DNA from: Anaerolineales bacterium UBA1136 | GTDB lineage: Bacteria > Chloroflexota > Anaerolineae > Anaerolineales > UBA11657 | Length of the DNA: 23,570 nt | Assembly: GCA_002311455.1 (NCBI GenBank) | Contig: DCAJ01000022.1 | Location: 1-23,570, forward strand | Direction of reading: 5' to 3' | Shown: positions 16,259 to 23,570 of the stretch, in pieces | Numbering within the stretch: position 1 is the first letter of the stretch | Layout of the letters: each line of letters begins with the position of its first letter | Program-made: the position numbers and the translations under genes | The notes under the pieces: generated by a model | Told to the model about the DNA's origin: nothing | Database searches by the model: none | What the model saw: only the letters and a program-made list of their open reading frames with translations

Positions 16259-17331
16259 TACAGTGGTAAGAATCTCCCTTCAGTATCAAGAGCTTTTTTG
16301 ACTTTATCAGCAAAACCTGTAATAACCGAGGATGTACCTAGCCAGGGTGTGCCTGATTCACCTATAAGTAATAAGCCTCCTAAACCTAGCTCAGACAAAA
16401 GTGTATCTATATCTTCAATCGTTCCGGACCATCCAATCCAAGCAATGTTGCCACCCACACTATATCTACGGTGCAACTGGCTATCAGCAAGACATGTATC
16501 TAATTGAGGTATTAGATCAGGTGTAATCGGAACTTTGATCAACGAACAATCATGGGGTAACCACAAAAATTCCTTTAGCTGTTCCCACAAATTTAATTCC
16601 TCGTCTCCTAGTATGATGCTGGCACCATCCCTATAGTCTGATAAGCGTGCTAACCTATTGTTCAATGTAGTAGACAATCCTCCAAGCCGTGCTCTCACAA
16701 TCCCAGCAGGTTCCAAGTCAAGAGCAAACAAGTCAATTGGAGTCCGCGTCATTTCTTTCACAAAAGCTACAGCATCATAGATGCAACCACAATCCCATTC
16801 GACAGTACCAAAGCTATTCATTTTAGGAAAAACCTTCAAGGTTATTTCAGAGATAATTCCAAATCTTCCCAAACTACCTATCATTAGTTTCGGAAAATCA
16901 AATCCAGCTACATTTTTCACCACCCGAGCACCGCCACTCAGCATTTCTCCATTACCTGATACCCACTTTATACCCAAAATAAAGTCACGAGCACCACCAA
17001 ATCGGTAACGACCAGGTCCACTTAAACCGGTTGCTAAAGTACCTCCTATAGTAGAACCAATCTTAGCCATCGGTGGATCAAATGGCATCCATTGCCCATT
17101 TTCTGCTAGCATCTCGATTATATTTACGAGCGGTGTGCCCGCTAGAGCAGTGAAAGTAAATTCCTCCGGTCGATATTCTACTATGCCTGACAGATTAGAA
17201 AGATCTATTACAGTCTCAGTACCGGACGAACTAGACAACGCGGTTTTCGTACCACCACCACGTATCAATATGGCAGTCGATGCTGTATTTACAGCTTCCT
17301 GTACCTCTTTTACCGATTTAGGTTGCAACAC
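16258..17331 (-). CDS. glcE: Glycolate oxidase FAD-binding subunit GlcE
   Basis: Second FAD-binding (FAD_binding_4) subunit of glycolate dehydrogenase. The 357 residues match GlcE (about 350). Visible: IRGGGTKTAL (23-32), FDPPMAKIGSTIGGTLATGL (78-97), GPGRYRFGGARDFILG (100-115), and GGARVVKNVAGFDFPKLMIG (133-152), the GlcE-type signature. It lacks the long C-terminal oxidase domain of GlcD. The start is GTG at 17329-17331; AAAGGT lies about 13 bases upstream, slightly far. It follows glcD by 56 bp and overlaps glcF by one base. Confidence 0.93.
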   Translation of the reverse strand: MLQPKSVKEVQEAVNTASTAILIRGGGTKTALSSSSGTETVIDLSNLSGIVEYRPEEFTFTALAGTPLVNIIEMLAENGQWMPFDPPMAKIGSTIGGTLATGLSGPGRYRFGGARDFILGIKWVSGNGEMLSGGARVVKNVAGFDFPKLMIGSLGRFGIISEITLKVFPKMNSFGTVEWDCGCIYDAVAFVKEMTRTPIDLFALDLEPAGIVRARLGGLSTTLNNRLARLSDYRDGASIILGDEELNLWEQLKEFLWLPHDCSLIKVPITPDLIPQLDTCLADSQLHRRYSVGGNIAWIGWSGTIEDIDTLLSELGLGGLLLIGESGTPWLGTSSVITGFADKVKKALDTEGRFLPL

Positions 17332-17387
17332 TTGCTAAAACTTACCTTTAACAAACCAGAGATATATTGTAAAGGAACTTGTACACA

Positions 17388-18782
17388 TCATATACCAGGC
17401 ATCCGATCTACAGGAAACATCTTGCCAGAATTTGCAATACCATGTGGATCCAATTCATTAGTCAACTTTAACATTTGATTGATATCCTGATCCGAAAACA
17501 TATCTGTCATAAAATGACGCTTTTCCATACCCACCCCATGCTCTCCAGTAATTGCACCACCACGCCTAACACACATCTTGACAATCTCACCTGCGAGAGC
17601 TTCAGCTTTCTCTAGCATTCCTTCCTCCCTATTATCAAATAGAACATTAGGGTGAAGATTACCATCTCCAGCATGAAACACATTAGCCACCCTTACTCCG
17701 TATTTCTCACTTAGAGAATCTATCTCAGCCAATGCTGCACCAAGCTGATTACGTGGTACTACCCCGTCCTGCACAATGTATGCTGGACTAATCTTACCAA
17801 GTGCACCGAAAGCTCCTTTCCTGCCTTTCCATATTAAATCGCGTTCTAGTTGATTCCTAGCACTTCTGACATTATATGCACCTGATTTGTTGATGATTTC
17901 TTGTAAATTAACAAACTCTTCTTCTACTTCAGATAACTCACCCTCTAACTCTACAATTAGTACCGCTCCAGCATCAATTGGATATCCAGCATTAACTGAT
18001 TCTTCTACTGCTTGTATAGTGAGATTGTCCATTATTTCCATAGCACCTGGCAATAGACCGGAAGCAATAATTGCTGCGACAGCATCTCCAGCAAGCTCCA
18101 TGCTAGGATAAGCAGCCAGTACGGTTCTATATGCTTCGGGAATAGGTAACAAACGTAATGTAATCTCTAATGCTATGCCAAACAGCCCCTCGGATCCTAC
18201 GAACAATCCAACCAAATCAGGTCCCACATTCTCGAGACTAGGTCCACCTAGTTCCACTACATTTCCATCAGGCAATACTGCCTTGATTCCCATTACATGG
18301 TTGCTAGTCATACCATACTTAAGACAATGTGCACCGCCTGCATTAAATGCCACGTTGCCTCCAATAGTACAAACAGCCTGGCTAGAAGGATCAGGAGCAT
18401 AATAGAGACCATAAGGATAGGCTGCATCCGACACGTTCTTATTAATTACGCCTGATTCCACCACTGCTATACGCTGTTCTGCATCCAATTCAAGTATACG
18501 GTTTATACGATTCAAACCAATTACAATCCCATCAGTATTTGGCAGTGAGCCTCCTGAAAGACTAGTGCCACTACCTCGAGGAACAAAAGGAACACTATAC
18601 CTATGACATAAGCGCACTATATCAATTACCTCAGATTGATGCTCTGGAAGCACAACTGCCCGTGGAAGCGCCTTGAAAGCCGTCAGTCCATCTGATTCGT
18701 ATGGTATTAATTCAGCCTTGGAGGTTAAAAGCTGGTTCCCTGGAAACATTCCCTTAAGTTCATCAACAAAAGTGCTAAGCAT
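17388..18782 (-). CDS. glcD: Glycolate oxidase subunit GlcD (FAD-linked oxidase)
   Basis: Catalytic flavoprotein oxidising glycolate (or D-lactate) to glyoxylate (or pyruvate). 464 residues, a little shorter than E. coli GlcD (499). Motifs: PRGSGTSLSGG (68-78), APDPSSQAVCTIGGNVAFNAGG for FAD binding, SEGLFGIALEITLRL, VFHAGDGNLHP (368-378) and GEHGVG (413-418), followed by DPHGIANSGKMFP. Those residues are shared by GlcD and D-lactate dehydrogenases, and the adjacent glcE and glcF favour glycolate. It begins 10 bp after xdhC. No strong Shine-Dalgarno site is seen (GAGGG is about 17 bases away). Glycolate is a common product of marine phototrophs, which fits a scavenging heterotroph (inference). 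Confidence 0.95.
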   Translation of the reverse strand: MLSTFVDELKGMFPGNQLLTSKAELIPYESDGLTAFKALPRAVVLPEHQSEVIDIVRLCHRYSVPFVPRGSGTSLSGGSLPNTDGIVIGLNRINRILELDAEQRIAVVESGVINKNVSDAAYPYGLYYAPDPSSQAVCTIGGNVAFNAGGAHCLKYGMTSNHVMGIKAVLPDGNVVELGGPSLENVGPDLVGLFVGSEGLFGIALEITLRLLPIPEAYRTVLAAYPSMELAGDAVAAIIASGLLPGAMEIMDNLTIQAVEESVNAGYPIDAGAVLIVELEGELSEVEEEFVNLQEIINKSGAYNVRSARNQLERDLIWKGRKGAFGALGKISPAYIVQDGVVPRNQLGAALAEIDSLSEKYGVRVANVFHAGDGNLHPNVLFDNREEGMLEKAEALAGEIVKMCVRRGGAITGEHGVGMEKRHFMTDMFSDQDINQMLKLTNELDPHGIANSGKMFPVDRMPGI

Positions 18783-18792
18783 TTGTATTACA

Positions 18793-19815
18793 CTAATTCC
18801 CTCTATATTGAATTGATATTATCTCTGCCATCACGGCAAGAGCTATCTCCTGCGGAGAGCGCCCTCCAATATCTAATCCAATTGGTGCAAACAATCGATC
18901 AACATCTTTTTGTTTGAGACCTACTTCAAGAAGACGTTTCCGTCTTAACATATTAGTATTTTGACTACCAAGAGCCCCAACATAAAATACCTGGCTAGGC
19001 AATGCCATTGCTAATGCTAGGTCATCTATCTTTGGATCATGAGTTAATACTGCGACTGCAGTGGAATTATTCAAATCAAGCTCGCTTAAAGCAATATCCG
19101 GCCATGAATGAAGAAGCACATCAACATCAGGAAAACGCTCTATGCTTCCAAATGAACGGCGCGGGTCAATTACTATCGTACGATACCCAATCATCTTTGC
19201 CATTTTTGACAATGGTATAGCAATATGCACGCCGCCGACCAATATTAGTGTTGGAGGAGCAGATGCAACCTCAACGAATATTTCGATGTTATCCCCTAAT
19301 TTGGTTATTCGCGAAGCACCTTGCTGTAGTGCATCACTAGCCATAATCAAAGCATCAGGATTCAATTCGAAGTTAAGACTACCTGCTTGGTCACCATTGT
19401 CGGAAATGAACATCTGACGGCCAAGTAAATTTTCGGAACCGCCTATTATAGTGAATGTCACACTAGCTTCGTTGTTTGAGGACCGAATAGCCCGGAATAT
19501 ATCTACATTTAGCAATTGTACGAATACACATATTGTGCCACCACATGCTAGGCCCACATCCCATGCTGTCTCATCCGTAATTCCAAACTCTAAGAAATTA
19601 GGTTGACCCGAATTAAAAACTTGTTTTGCAGCTTCCGCGACAGCACCTTCAACACAACCTCCACTTACTGACCCACACATTTTTCCACTAGCAGTAAGTG
19701 CCATCTTCGCTCCAACGGCACGCGGAGCTGATCCCCAAGTGCTCACCACTGTAGCTAGCACTACATCTTGTCCATCGGATATCCAACGATCTAATTCAAG
19801 TATTATATCTCTCAC
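18793..19815 (-). CDS. xdhC: XdhC/CoxI-family molybdenum cofactor sulfuration/insertion factor
   Basis: XdhC proteins bind molybdenum cofactor, help its sulfuration and deliver it to xanthine dehydrogenase-type enzymes without being part of the mature enzyme. The 340-residue chain has the N-terminal XdhC/CoxI domain (STWGSAPRAVGAKMA at 25-39, GSVSGGCVEGAV at 48-59 with C54, DVGLACGGTICVF at 86-98 with C91 and C96) and the C-terminal Rossmann domain (LILVGGVHIAIPLSKMA, ending IGLDIGGRSPQEIALAVMAE). The start is GTG at 19813-19815, supported by GAGGTGA five to six bases upstream; no ATG fits. It sits between prdX and glcD, not with the hydroxylase at 1-8494, although no other gene here needs it. 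Confidence 0.93.
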   Translation of the reverse strand: MRDIILELDRWISDGQDVVLATVVSTWGSAPRAVGAKMALTASGKMCGSVSGGCVEGAVAEAAKQVFNSGQPNFLEFGITDETAWDVGLACGGTICVFVQLLNVDIFRAIRSSNNEASVTFTIIGGSENLLGRQMFISDNGDQAGSLNFELNPDALIMASDALQQGASRITKLGDNIEIFVEVASAPPTLILVGGVHIAIPLSKMAKMIGYRTIVIDPRRSFGSIERFPDVDVLLHSWPDIALSELDLNNSTAVAVLTHDPKIDDLALAMALPSQVFYVGALGSQNTNMLRRKRLLEVGLKQKDVDRLFAPIGLDIGGRSPQEIALAVMAEIISIQYRGN

Positions 19816-19852
19816 AAAATCACCTCAACACAAAAAAGGTAAAAGGTCAGGA

Positions 19853-20371
19853 TTAAATCCTGACTTCCATTTTCCTACAAGTACTCATATCTATGATCTG
19901 AGGCGAGTGTCCACAACCATAAATAAAACTCAGTAAGTCTGATGATCTAATAGTAGTAGTAGCTGTATTCTTTAAGGGATGAAAGTTCAACAATTCGTGT
20001 CCAAAAACATTGCTATCCAGCACTACATTGACACGCCTTTCGTGGTCATTAATTAGTGCAAATGGTGTGACTGCACCAGCCTTTACGCCAAGTACTTCCT
20101 CCAATAAATTTTCCCGGCAGAAAGAAAGATGCCTGGATCCTATCATGTGCCGTAACTGTTTTAAATCTACCACGGTGTCTTCCAAAGTCACCAGCAACCA
20201 TAATTTCTTAGATTTATCCTTCAAAAAGAGGTTCTTACAATGACCACCATCAATGTCACCACGTATAGCTCTACTTTGGGCTACTGTAAACACTGCTCTA
20301 TGCTCATGCGTAGTCACAGATATGTCCAACTCACGCAATCTACTATACAGATCGGCCTTTGTCGCTACCAC
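19853..20371 (-). CDS. prdX: ProX/YbaK-type aminoacyl-tRNA editing deacylase
   Basis: Free-standing trans-editing enzyme that hydrolyses mischarged tRNA, typically Ala-tRNA(Pro). The 172 residues form one YbaK/ProRS-editing domain. Signatures: FTVAQSRAIRGDIDGGHCKN (28-47), KNLFLKDK (46-53), LVTLEDTVVDLKQL (60-73) and GAVTPFALINDHERRVNVVLD (99-119), with the late NFHPLKNTATTTI and GHSPQIID. This matches the PrdX/ProXp-ala subgroup more than the Cys-tRNA(Pro) YbaK subgroup. The predicted start is GTG at 20369-20371, with AAAGGTG only two bases away, so the true start may differ slightly. It is 37 bp before xdhC and 88 bp after acs, and likely cotranscribed with the xdhC-glc genes although unrelated in function. 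Confidence 0.9.
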   Translation of the reverse strand: MVATKADLYSRLRELDISVTTHEHRAVFTVAQSRAIRGDIDGGHCKNLFLKDKSKKLWLLVTLEDTVVDLKQLRHMIGSRHLSFCRENLLEEVLGVKAGAVTPFALINDHERRVNVVLDSNVFGHELLNFHPLKNTATTTIRSSDLLSFIYGCGHSPQIIDMSTCRKMEVRI

Positions 20372-20459
20372 AGCACCTTTAGACAGAAGTACTTACAAGT
20401 AGTAAACCACATCATAGTATTATTTAATAAGGATAGCCTGCCTGTCTTCAGTGCCAAGA

Positions 20460-22493
20460 TCAACTTTGTACCATATCACGAATATGTTCTACTACCTCTG
20501 GGTTTGCTAGAGTTGTTATATCACCAACATCGGTTGCGTTAGAAATCGAAGCAAGAACTCGCCTCATTATTTTTCCTGAACGCGTTTTAGGCATATCCGG
20601 CACAATCCATACATTCTTAGGTCTAGCTATCTTTCCGATTTCAGTTTCAATCGCAAGTACTACTGCTTTCTCCAGATCCTTACTTTCTCTCACTCCAGGT
20701 TGGAGTGAAACGTATACATCAGGCACTTTACCTTTCAAATCATCTGTTACCGGAACAACAGCTGCTTCTGCCAGATCTGAAATAGTCATACAGGCTGATT
20801 CAAGCTCTTTGGTACCAAGCCTATGACCGGCAACATTGATAACATCATCAACTCGACCCAATATACGATAATACCCATCAGAACTCTGCGTAGCAGCATC
20901 GCCGGGAAAATACGGCCAGTCACGCCAATCCTTACTTTGCGAGTCCTTACAGTACTTCTCATAGTAAGTTTTAATATAGCGGTTACGATCTCCCCATATA
21001 GTTTGAAACCCACCTGGCCACGGATTCTGAATGCAAATATTGCCAGCTATACCACTACCTTCAGCTACTGTATTTCCATCTTCATCATAAATCACAGGGT
21101 GTATTCCAGGCATAGCTGGTCCAGCACTGCCTGGCTTCATAGAATGGATAGCAGGCATTGTACTGCATAGGAATCCTCCGGTCTCAGTCTGCCACCATGT
21201 ATCCACAATAGCGGCTTTACCCTTGCCAATGACGTCATAGTACCAACGCCACACCTCTGGCTCTATTGGCTCACCCACCGTGGTCATATGCTTAAACTCG
21301 AAATTATATTTTTTGGGTTCTTCAGGTCCAAATTTACGTAACATACGCACCGTAGTAGGTGCTGTATGGAAAATGTTAACACCTAAACGCTCCGCTATAC
21401 GCCACGGCCGACCAGCATCTGGAAACGTTGGCACACCTTCATAAATAACGCTGGTAGCGGCTAGTGCCAATGGCCCATAAACAATATATGAGTGTCCAGT
21501 AATCCAGCCAATATCTGCCATACACCAGTACACATCTTCTGGATGTATGTCCTGCACATATTTTGAAGTGCCAGCTACATAGGTAAGATAACCACCAATG
21601 CTATGTTGACATCCCTTAGGTCTACCTGTAGTACCACTGGTATACATCAAGAATAGAGGCGCATCTGCATCCAACTCTACAGGTTCAACTCTAACACCAC
21701 GAAATTCAGGTAAATGTTCATCCATAAAGAAATCACGTCCGGGCTTCATAGGAGCCTCAGATTGATATGTGTCTGGGTAACGCCTCCAGACCAACACCTT
21801 CTCCACAATCTGTCCAGCCTCACTTACAACTTTAACTGCCTCATCAGCCTTGACCTTATGATCCAACATTTTCCCATTACGATAATAACCATCAGTAGTG
21901 ATAAGGACTGAACTACCTGAATCAGCAATCCTTTCACCACAAGCCTTACCACTAAATCCGCCGAAAACCACTGAGTGAATAACACCCAGACGAGCGCAGG
22001 CAAGCATCACAACAGGAAGATCAGTAGACATTGGCATATGAATAGTTACACGATCACCTGTTTTGAGTCCTGCAAAATCACGCAAAAGAGCAGCTGTTTC
22101 ATTTACCCGAACGTAAAGCTCTTGGTATGTAATGACCTCATGCGGCTCATGCTCAAGTTCAGGCACAAATACAATGGCGGCTTTATTGCGATTTGAATCC
22201 AGATGACGATCTATACAATTGTAGCTGGCATTAATTTTTCCTCCCACGAACCATTTCCAGCAAGGAGCATCACTAGCGTCGAATGTTGTATCCCATCTCC
22301 TATACCAACTCAATAACTCGGCATATTCGTGAAAACAGTCAGGAAAATTATTCAGTCCGAAACGATCATATATCCCTTTGTCTGTCATGTTAGCTTGTGC
22401 TACGAAGTCTTCGCTAGGATGAAAGTACTGTTCTTCTTGCCAGTGAACGGCAATTTGTGCTTCCGTTACCTTTCCCGGTTCTTTATGGTTCAT
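20460..22493 (-). CDS. acs: Acetyl-CoA synthetase (AMP-forming)
   Basis: Activates acetate with ATP and CoA through acetyl-AMP. 677 residues, typical for Acs (about 650). Motifs: YTSGTTGRPKG (284-294), DTWWQTETG (431-439), GRVDDVINVAGHRLG in the C-terminal part and PKTRSGKIMRR with the acetylatable K641. W434 corresponds to the tryptophan (Trp414 in Salmonella Acs) that restricts the pocket to acetate or propionate; together with VVFGGFSG and the ADIGWITGHSYIVYGPL block this separates it from longer-chain acyl-CoA synthetases. AGAGGA lies about nine bases before the ATG. It feeds the same central metabolism as glycolate oxidation and could use acetate from the breakdown genes in this window (inference). 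Confidence 0.96.
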   Translation of the reverse strand: MNHKEPGKVTEAQIAVHWQEEQYFHPSEDFVAQANMTDKGIYDRFGLNNFPDCFHEYAELLSWYRRWDTTFDASDAPCWKWFVGGKINASYNCIDRHLDSNRNKAAIVFVPELEHEPHEVITYQELYVRVNETAALLRDFAGLKTGDRVTIHMPMSTDLPVVMLACARLGVIHSVVFGGFSGKACGERIADSGSSVLITTDGYYRNGKMLDHKVKADEAVKVVSEAGQIVEKVLVWRRYPDTYQSEAPMKPGRDFFMDEHLPEFRGVRVEPVELDADAPLFLMYTSGTTGRPKGCQHSIGGYLTYVAGTSKYVQDIHPEDVYWCMADIGWITGHSYIVYGPLALAATSVIYEGVPTFPDAGRPWRIAERLGVNIFHTAPTTVRMLRKFGPEEPKKYNFEFKHMTTVGEPIEPEVWRWYYDVIGKGKAAIVDTWWQTETGGFLCSTMPAIHSMKPGSAGPAMPGIHPVIYDEDGNTVAEGSGIAGNICIQNPWPGGFQTIWGDRNRYIKTYYEKYCKDSQSKDWRDWPYFPGDAATQSSDGYYRILGRVDDVINVAGHRLGTKELESACMTISDLAEAAVVPVTDDLKGKVPDVYVSLQPGVRESKDLEKAVVLAIETEIGKIARPKNVWIVPDMPKTRSGKIMRRVLASISNATDVGDITTLANPEVVEHIRDMVQS

Positions 22494-22512
22494 GGTTGTG
22501 ATCCTCTTTTCG

Positions 22513-22551
22513 AATTAATAGTACTAATTAATAATGCCATGAAAGTGTCAA
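22513..22551 (-). promoter_or_regulatory. Candidate acs promoter with an operator-like palindrome
   Basis: A minus-strand TTGACA (22546-22551) is a perfect -35 hexamer, but the -10 position 16-18 bp away (ATTAGT or AATTAG) matches consensus poorly. That position is covered by an imperfect palindrome centred on TAGTACTA (22519-22526) with TTAA arms separated by one extra base. A weak -10 overlapped by dyad symmetry would fit a regulated promoter, but A+T-rich DNA makes such matches common. Confidence 0.33.
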
Positions 22552-22745
22552 TCTACTTTAGCACAACGGTAACAAATTGCAAATATACATATAAATCTAA
22601 TCCTTTGTTAGCAACACTTTGAAGCGAAGATTTTGACTCGGTAACATAATCTGGGAAAATAGTGTGCGATATGTTATTATCACTCACGTAATACATACAG
22701 ACCAATATTAGTACGCTATTTTGTCAGATATGGGAAACCTCAGTA

Positions 22746-23036
22746 TTGATTATAAAATTCTATTCGACACTCAGGGATATTGCAGGCAAGAGAATAGTTA
22801 AATTCGATATTCCGCAAGGAACTACAATTCAACAATTAGTCACTGAAATTGTAGAGTGTTATCCTATGATGCGTAGAGATTTACTAGATGACCATGGGAA
22901 AATATATGGCCATGTTCACATATTTGTTGATGGGCGTGATGTGCCATTTATTAGTGATAACAGGTCTGAGGTAATATCCAACGACAGTATAGTAGATATT
23001 TTTCACGCAATAGGGGGTGGTAATTATAATATTTGA
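22746..23036 (+). CDS. MoaD/ThiS-like ubiquitin-fold protein with a tail after Gly-Gly
   Basis: Small beta-grasp protein of the sulfur-carrier/small-modifier group (MoaD, ThiS, SAMP, TtuB). The 96 residues begin IIKFYSTLRDIAGK, followed by FDIPQGTTIQQLVTEI, VHIFVDGRDVPFI and the ending SIVDIFHAIGGGNYNI. Members normally end in Gly-Gly, whose terminal carboxylate is adenylated. Here GGG (90-92) is followed by N-Y-N-I (93-96), so activation would need trimming by a peptidase. The start is TTG at 22746-22748, because no in-frame ATG exists and this position gives the normal family N-terminus; the nearby ATG at 22730 is out of frame. It stands alone, diverging from acs and converging with the gene at 23142. 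Molybdopterin synthesis is relevant to the hydroxylase here, but the role could also be tRNA thiolation or cysteine synthesis. Confidence 0.8.
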   Translation: MIIKFYSTLRDIAGKRIVKFDIPQGTTIQQLVTEIVECYPMMRRDLLDDHGKIYGHVHIFVDGRDVPFISDNRSEVISNDSIVDIFHAIGGGNYNI

Positions 23037-23057
23037 ATTATATTCTGTTTCGCAGAA

Positions 23058-23117
23058 GACTATGAAGATGGCAAGATTTGTTCAGAAACGAGCCGCAACT
23101 CTCTTGAGATCATAGTC
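23058..23117. repeat. Inverted repeat in the convergent gap between two genes
   Basis: GACTATGA (23058-23065) and TCATAGTC (23110-23117) are perfect inverted repeats of 8 bp with 44 bases between them. They sit in the 105-bp gap where the MoaD-like gene and the last gene converge. The long loop holds a short TCTC/GAGA pair. There is no T-run on either strand, so it is a poor classical terminator, though it may still fold in read-through RNA. Confidence 0.4.
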
Positions 23118-23141
23118 AAACTTCTTGCTGTCTTGACACAA

Positions 23142-23570
23142 TCATGAAGAGCCAGCCGGGCACTGAACTTTTTCCAACACGATGAAAATATATTCCTGAA
23201 TAAACAATTCATGCAATTCAGTAACCGAATAGCCTCTTACATCTATTATATTATTTTCCGTTGATTCTTTATCTGCGTTGACCAAATATGCCCATCTATA
23301 CTTTCCATCATATTTATCTCTTGTAAGACCCCTGCGTAAATTCACGTCCAAGTCTTTGATCCAAGTTACAATCAAATCAGGGCAGAGCGAAAGCACGTAG
23401 TCAGCATCATATTTGTTGTGTCCTACTTCAAAAAATGTAGGTTGAATGCGCGCTATATGCCTATCATTTAGACCAAGCATATCAATAGTCCGGAGTCCGG
23501 AGTAATAGGGTATTTTTCCAGCAGCGTCAGATGCTAACAACTTTCCTTGATAACGATCCCCAAGGTATCT
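23142..23570 (-). CDS. C-terminal part of a conserved hypothetical protein, possibly a membrane glycosyltransferase; 5' end outside window
   Basis: Reading is open to the right edge: ten further codons (RYLGDRYQGK) precede the TTG at 23538-23540, so the gene clearly continues beyond the window, and that TTG is not a start. The 143 visible residues have no membrane segment. The string ASDAAGKIPYYSGLRTIDMLGLNDRHIA, then GHNKYDADYVLSLCPDLIV, resembles the soluble C-terminal end of polytopic glycosyltransferase-like proteins (arabinofuranosyl- or GT39-like), but I recall this only as a general resemblance. It ends CPAGSS. I cannot assign a substrate. Confidence 0.6.
   Translation of the reverse strand, partial: RYLGDRYQGKLLASDAAGKIPYYSGLRTIDMLGLNDRHIARIQPTFFEVGHNKYDADYVLSLCPDLIVTWIKDLDVNLRRGLTRDKYDGKYRWAYLVNADKESTENNIIDVRGYSVTELHELFIQEYIFIVLEKVQCPAGSS

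Noticed and set aside
1..23570. CRISPR array, insertion sequence, integrase, phage or toxin-antitoxin genes
   Set aside because: I looked for spaced direct repeats, transposase motifs and small paired genes and found none.

Overview
The window reads as one stretch of an A+T-rich bacterial chromosome. Spacing is tight, with ATGA and TAATG stop/start overlaps, clear Shine-Dalgarno sites before several genes, and some GTG and TTG starts. The gene content fits a free-living heterotroph: molybdenum hydroxylase, class III CoA-transferase, glycolate oxidase and acetyl-CoA synthetase genes beside complete late steps of pyrimidine synthesis. A marine Chloroflexota lineage such as SAR202/Dehalococcoidia is my best guess, based on gene content and the PyrF-PyrE fusion. 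It is an inference and no marker gene in the window proves it.

Left third (1-8494, all minus strand). This is a seven-gene operon transcribed leftwards: FAD subunit and 2Fe-2S subunit of a xanthine dehydrogenase/CO dehydrogenase-type hydroxylase, an amidase-signature hydrolase, an FdrA-like protein, an AllG (DUF1116) protein, a double-domain cyclase-family hydrolase, and the molybdopterin subunit, which runs off the left edge. Four hydrolytic or carbamoyl-transfer genes sit between the small and large hydroxylase subunits. I read this as a catabolic pathway for an unidentified N-containing, probably heterocyclic, compound: hydroxylate, open the ring, hydrolyse the amide, then phosphorolyse an N-carbamoyl product to carbamoyl phosphate. 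A CaiB/BaiF CoA-transferase (8668-9870, plus) diverges from it and could activate the remaining acid.

Middle (9871-14967, minus). De novo pyrimidine genes: pyrC alone, with a candidate promoter and a terminator-like hairpin in its leader, then after a 415-bp gap the unit pyrB, pyrF-pyrE fusion, pyrD behind its own candidate promoter. pyrD abuts the CoA-transferase tail to tail with no intervening base. The pyrC product resembles the dihydroorotase domain of animal CAD, and OMP decarboxylase and orotate phosphoribosyltransferase are fused in the order opposite to animal and plant UMP synthase.

Right third (14999-23570). A minus-strand run holds a ProX/YbaK-type editing deacylase, the XdhC molybdenum-cofactor insertion factor, glcD, glcE and glcF, with acetyl-CoA synthetase upstream. 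XdhC probably serves hydroxylases such as the one on the left. A plus-strand MoaD/ThiS-like ubiquitin-fold protein with four residues after its Gly-Gly follows. The window ends in the C-terminal part of a minus-strand protein, perhaps a membrane glycosyltransferase. I see no rRNA, tRNA, CRISPR array, insertion sequence or prophage gene.
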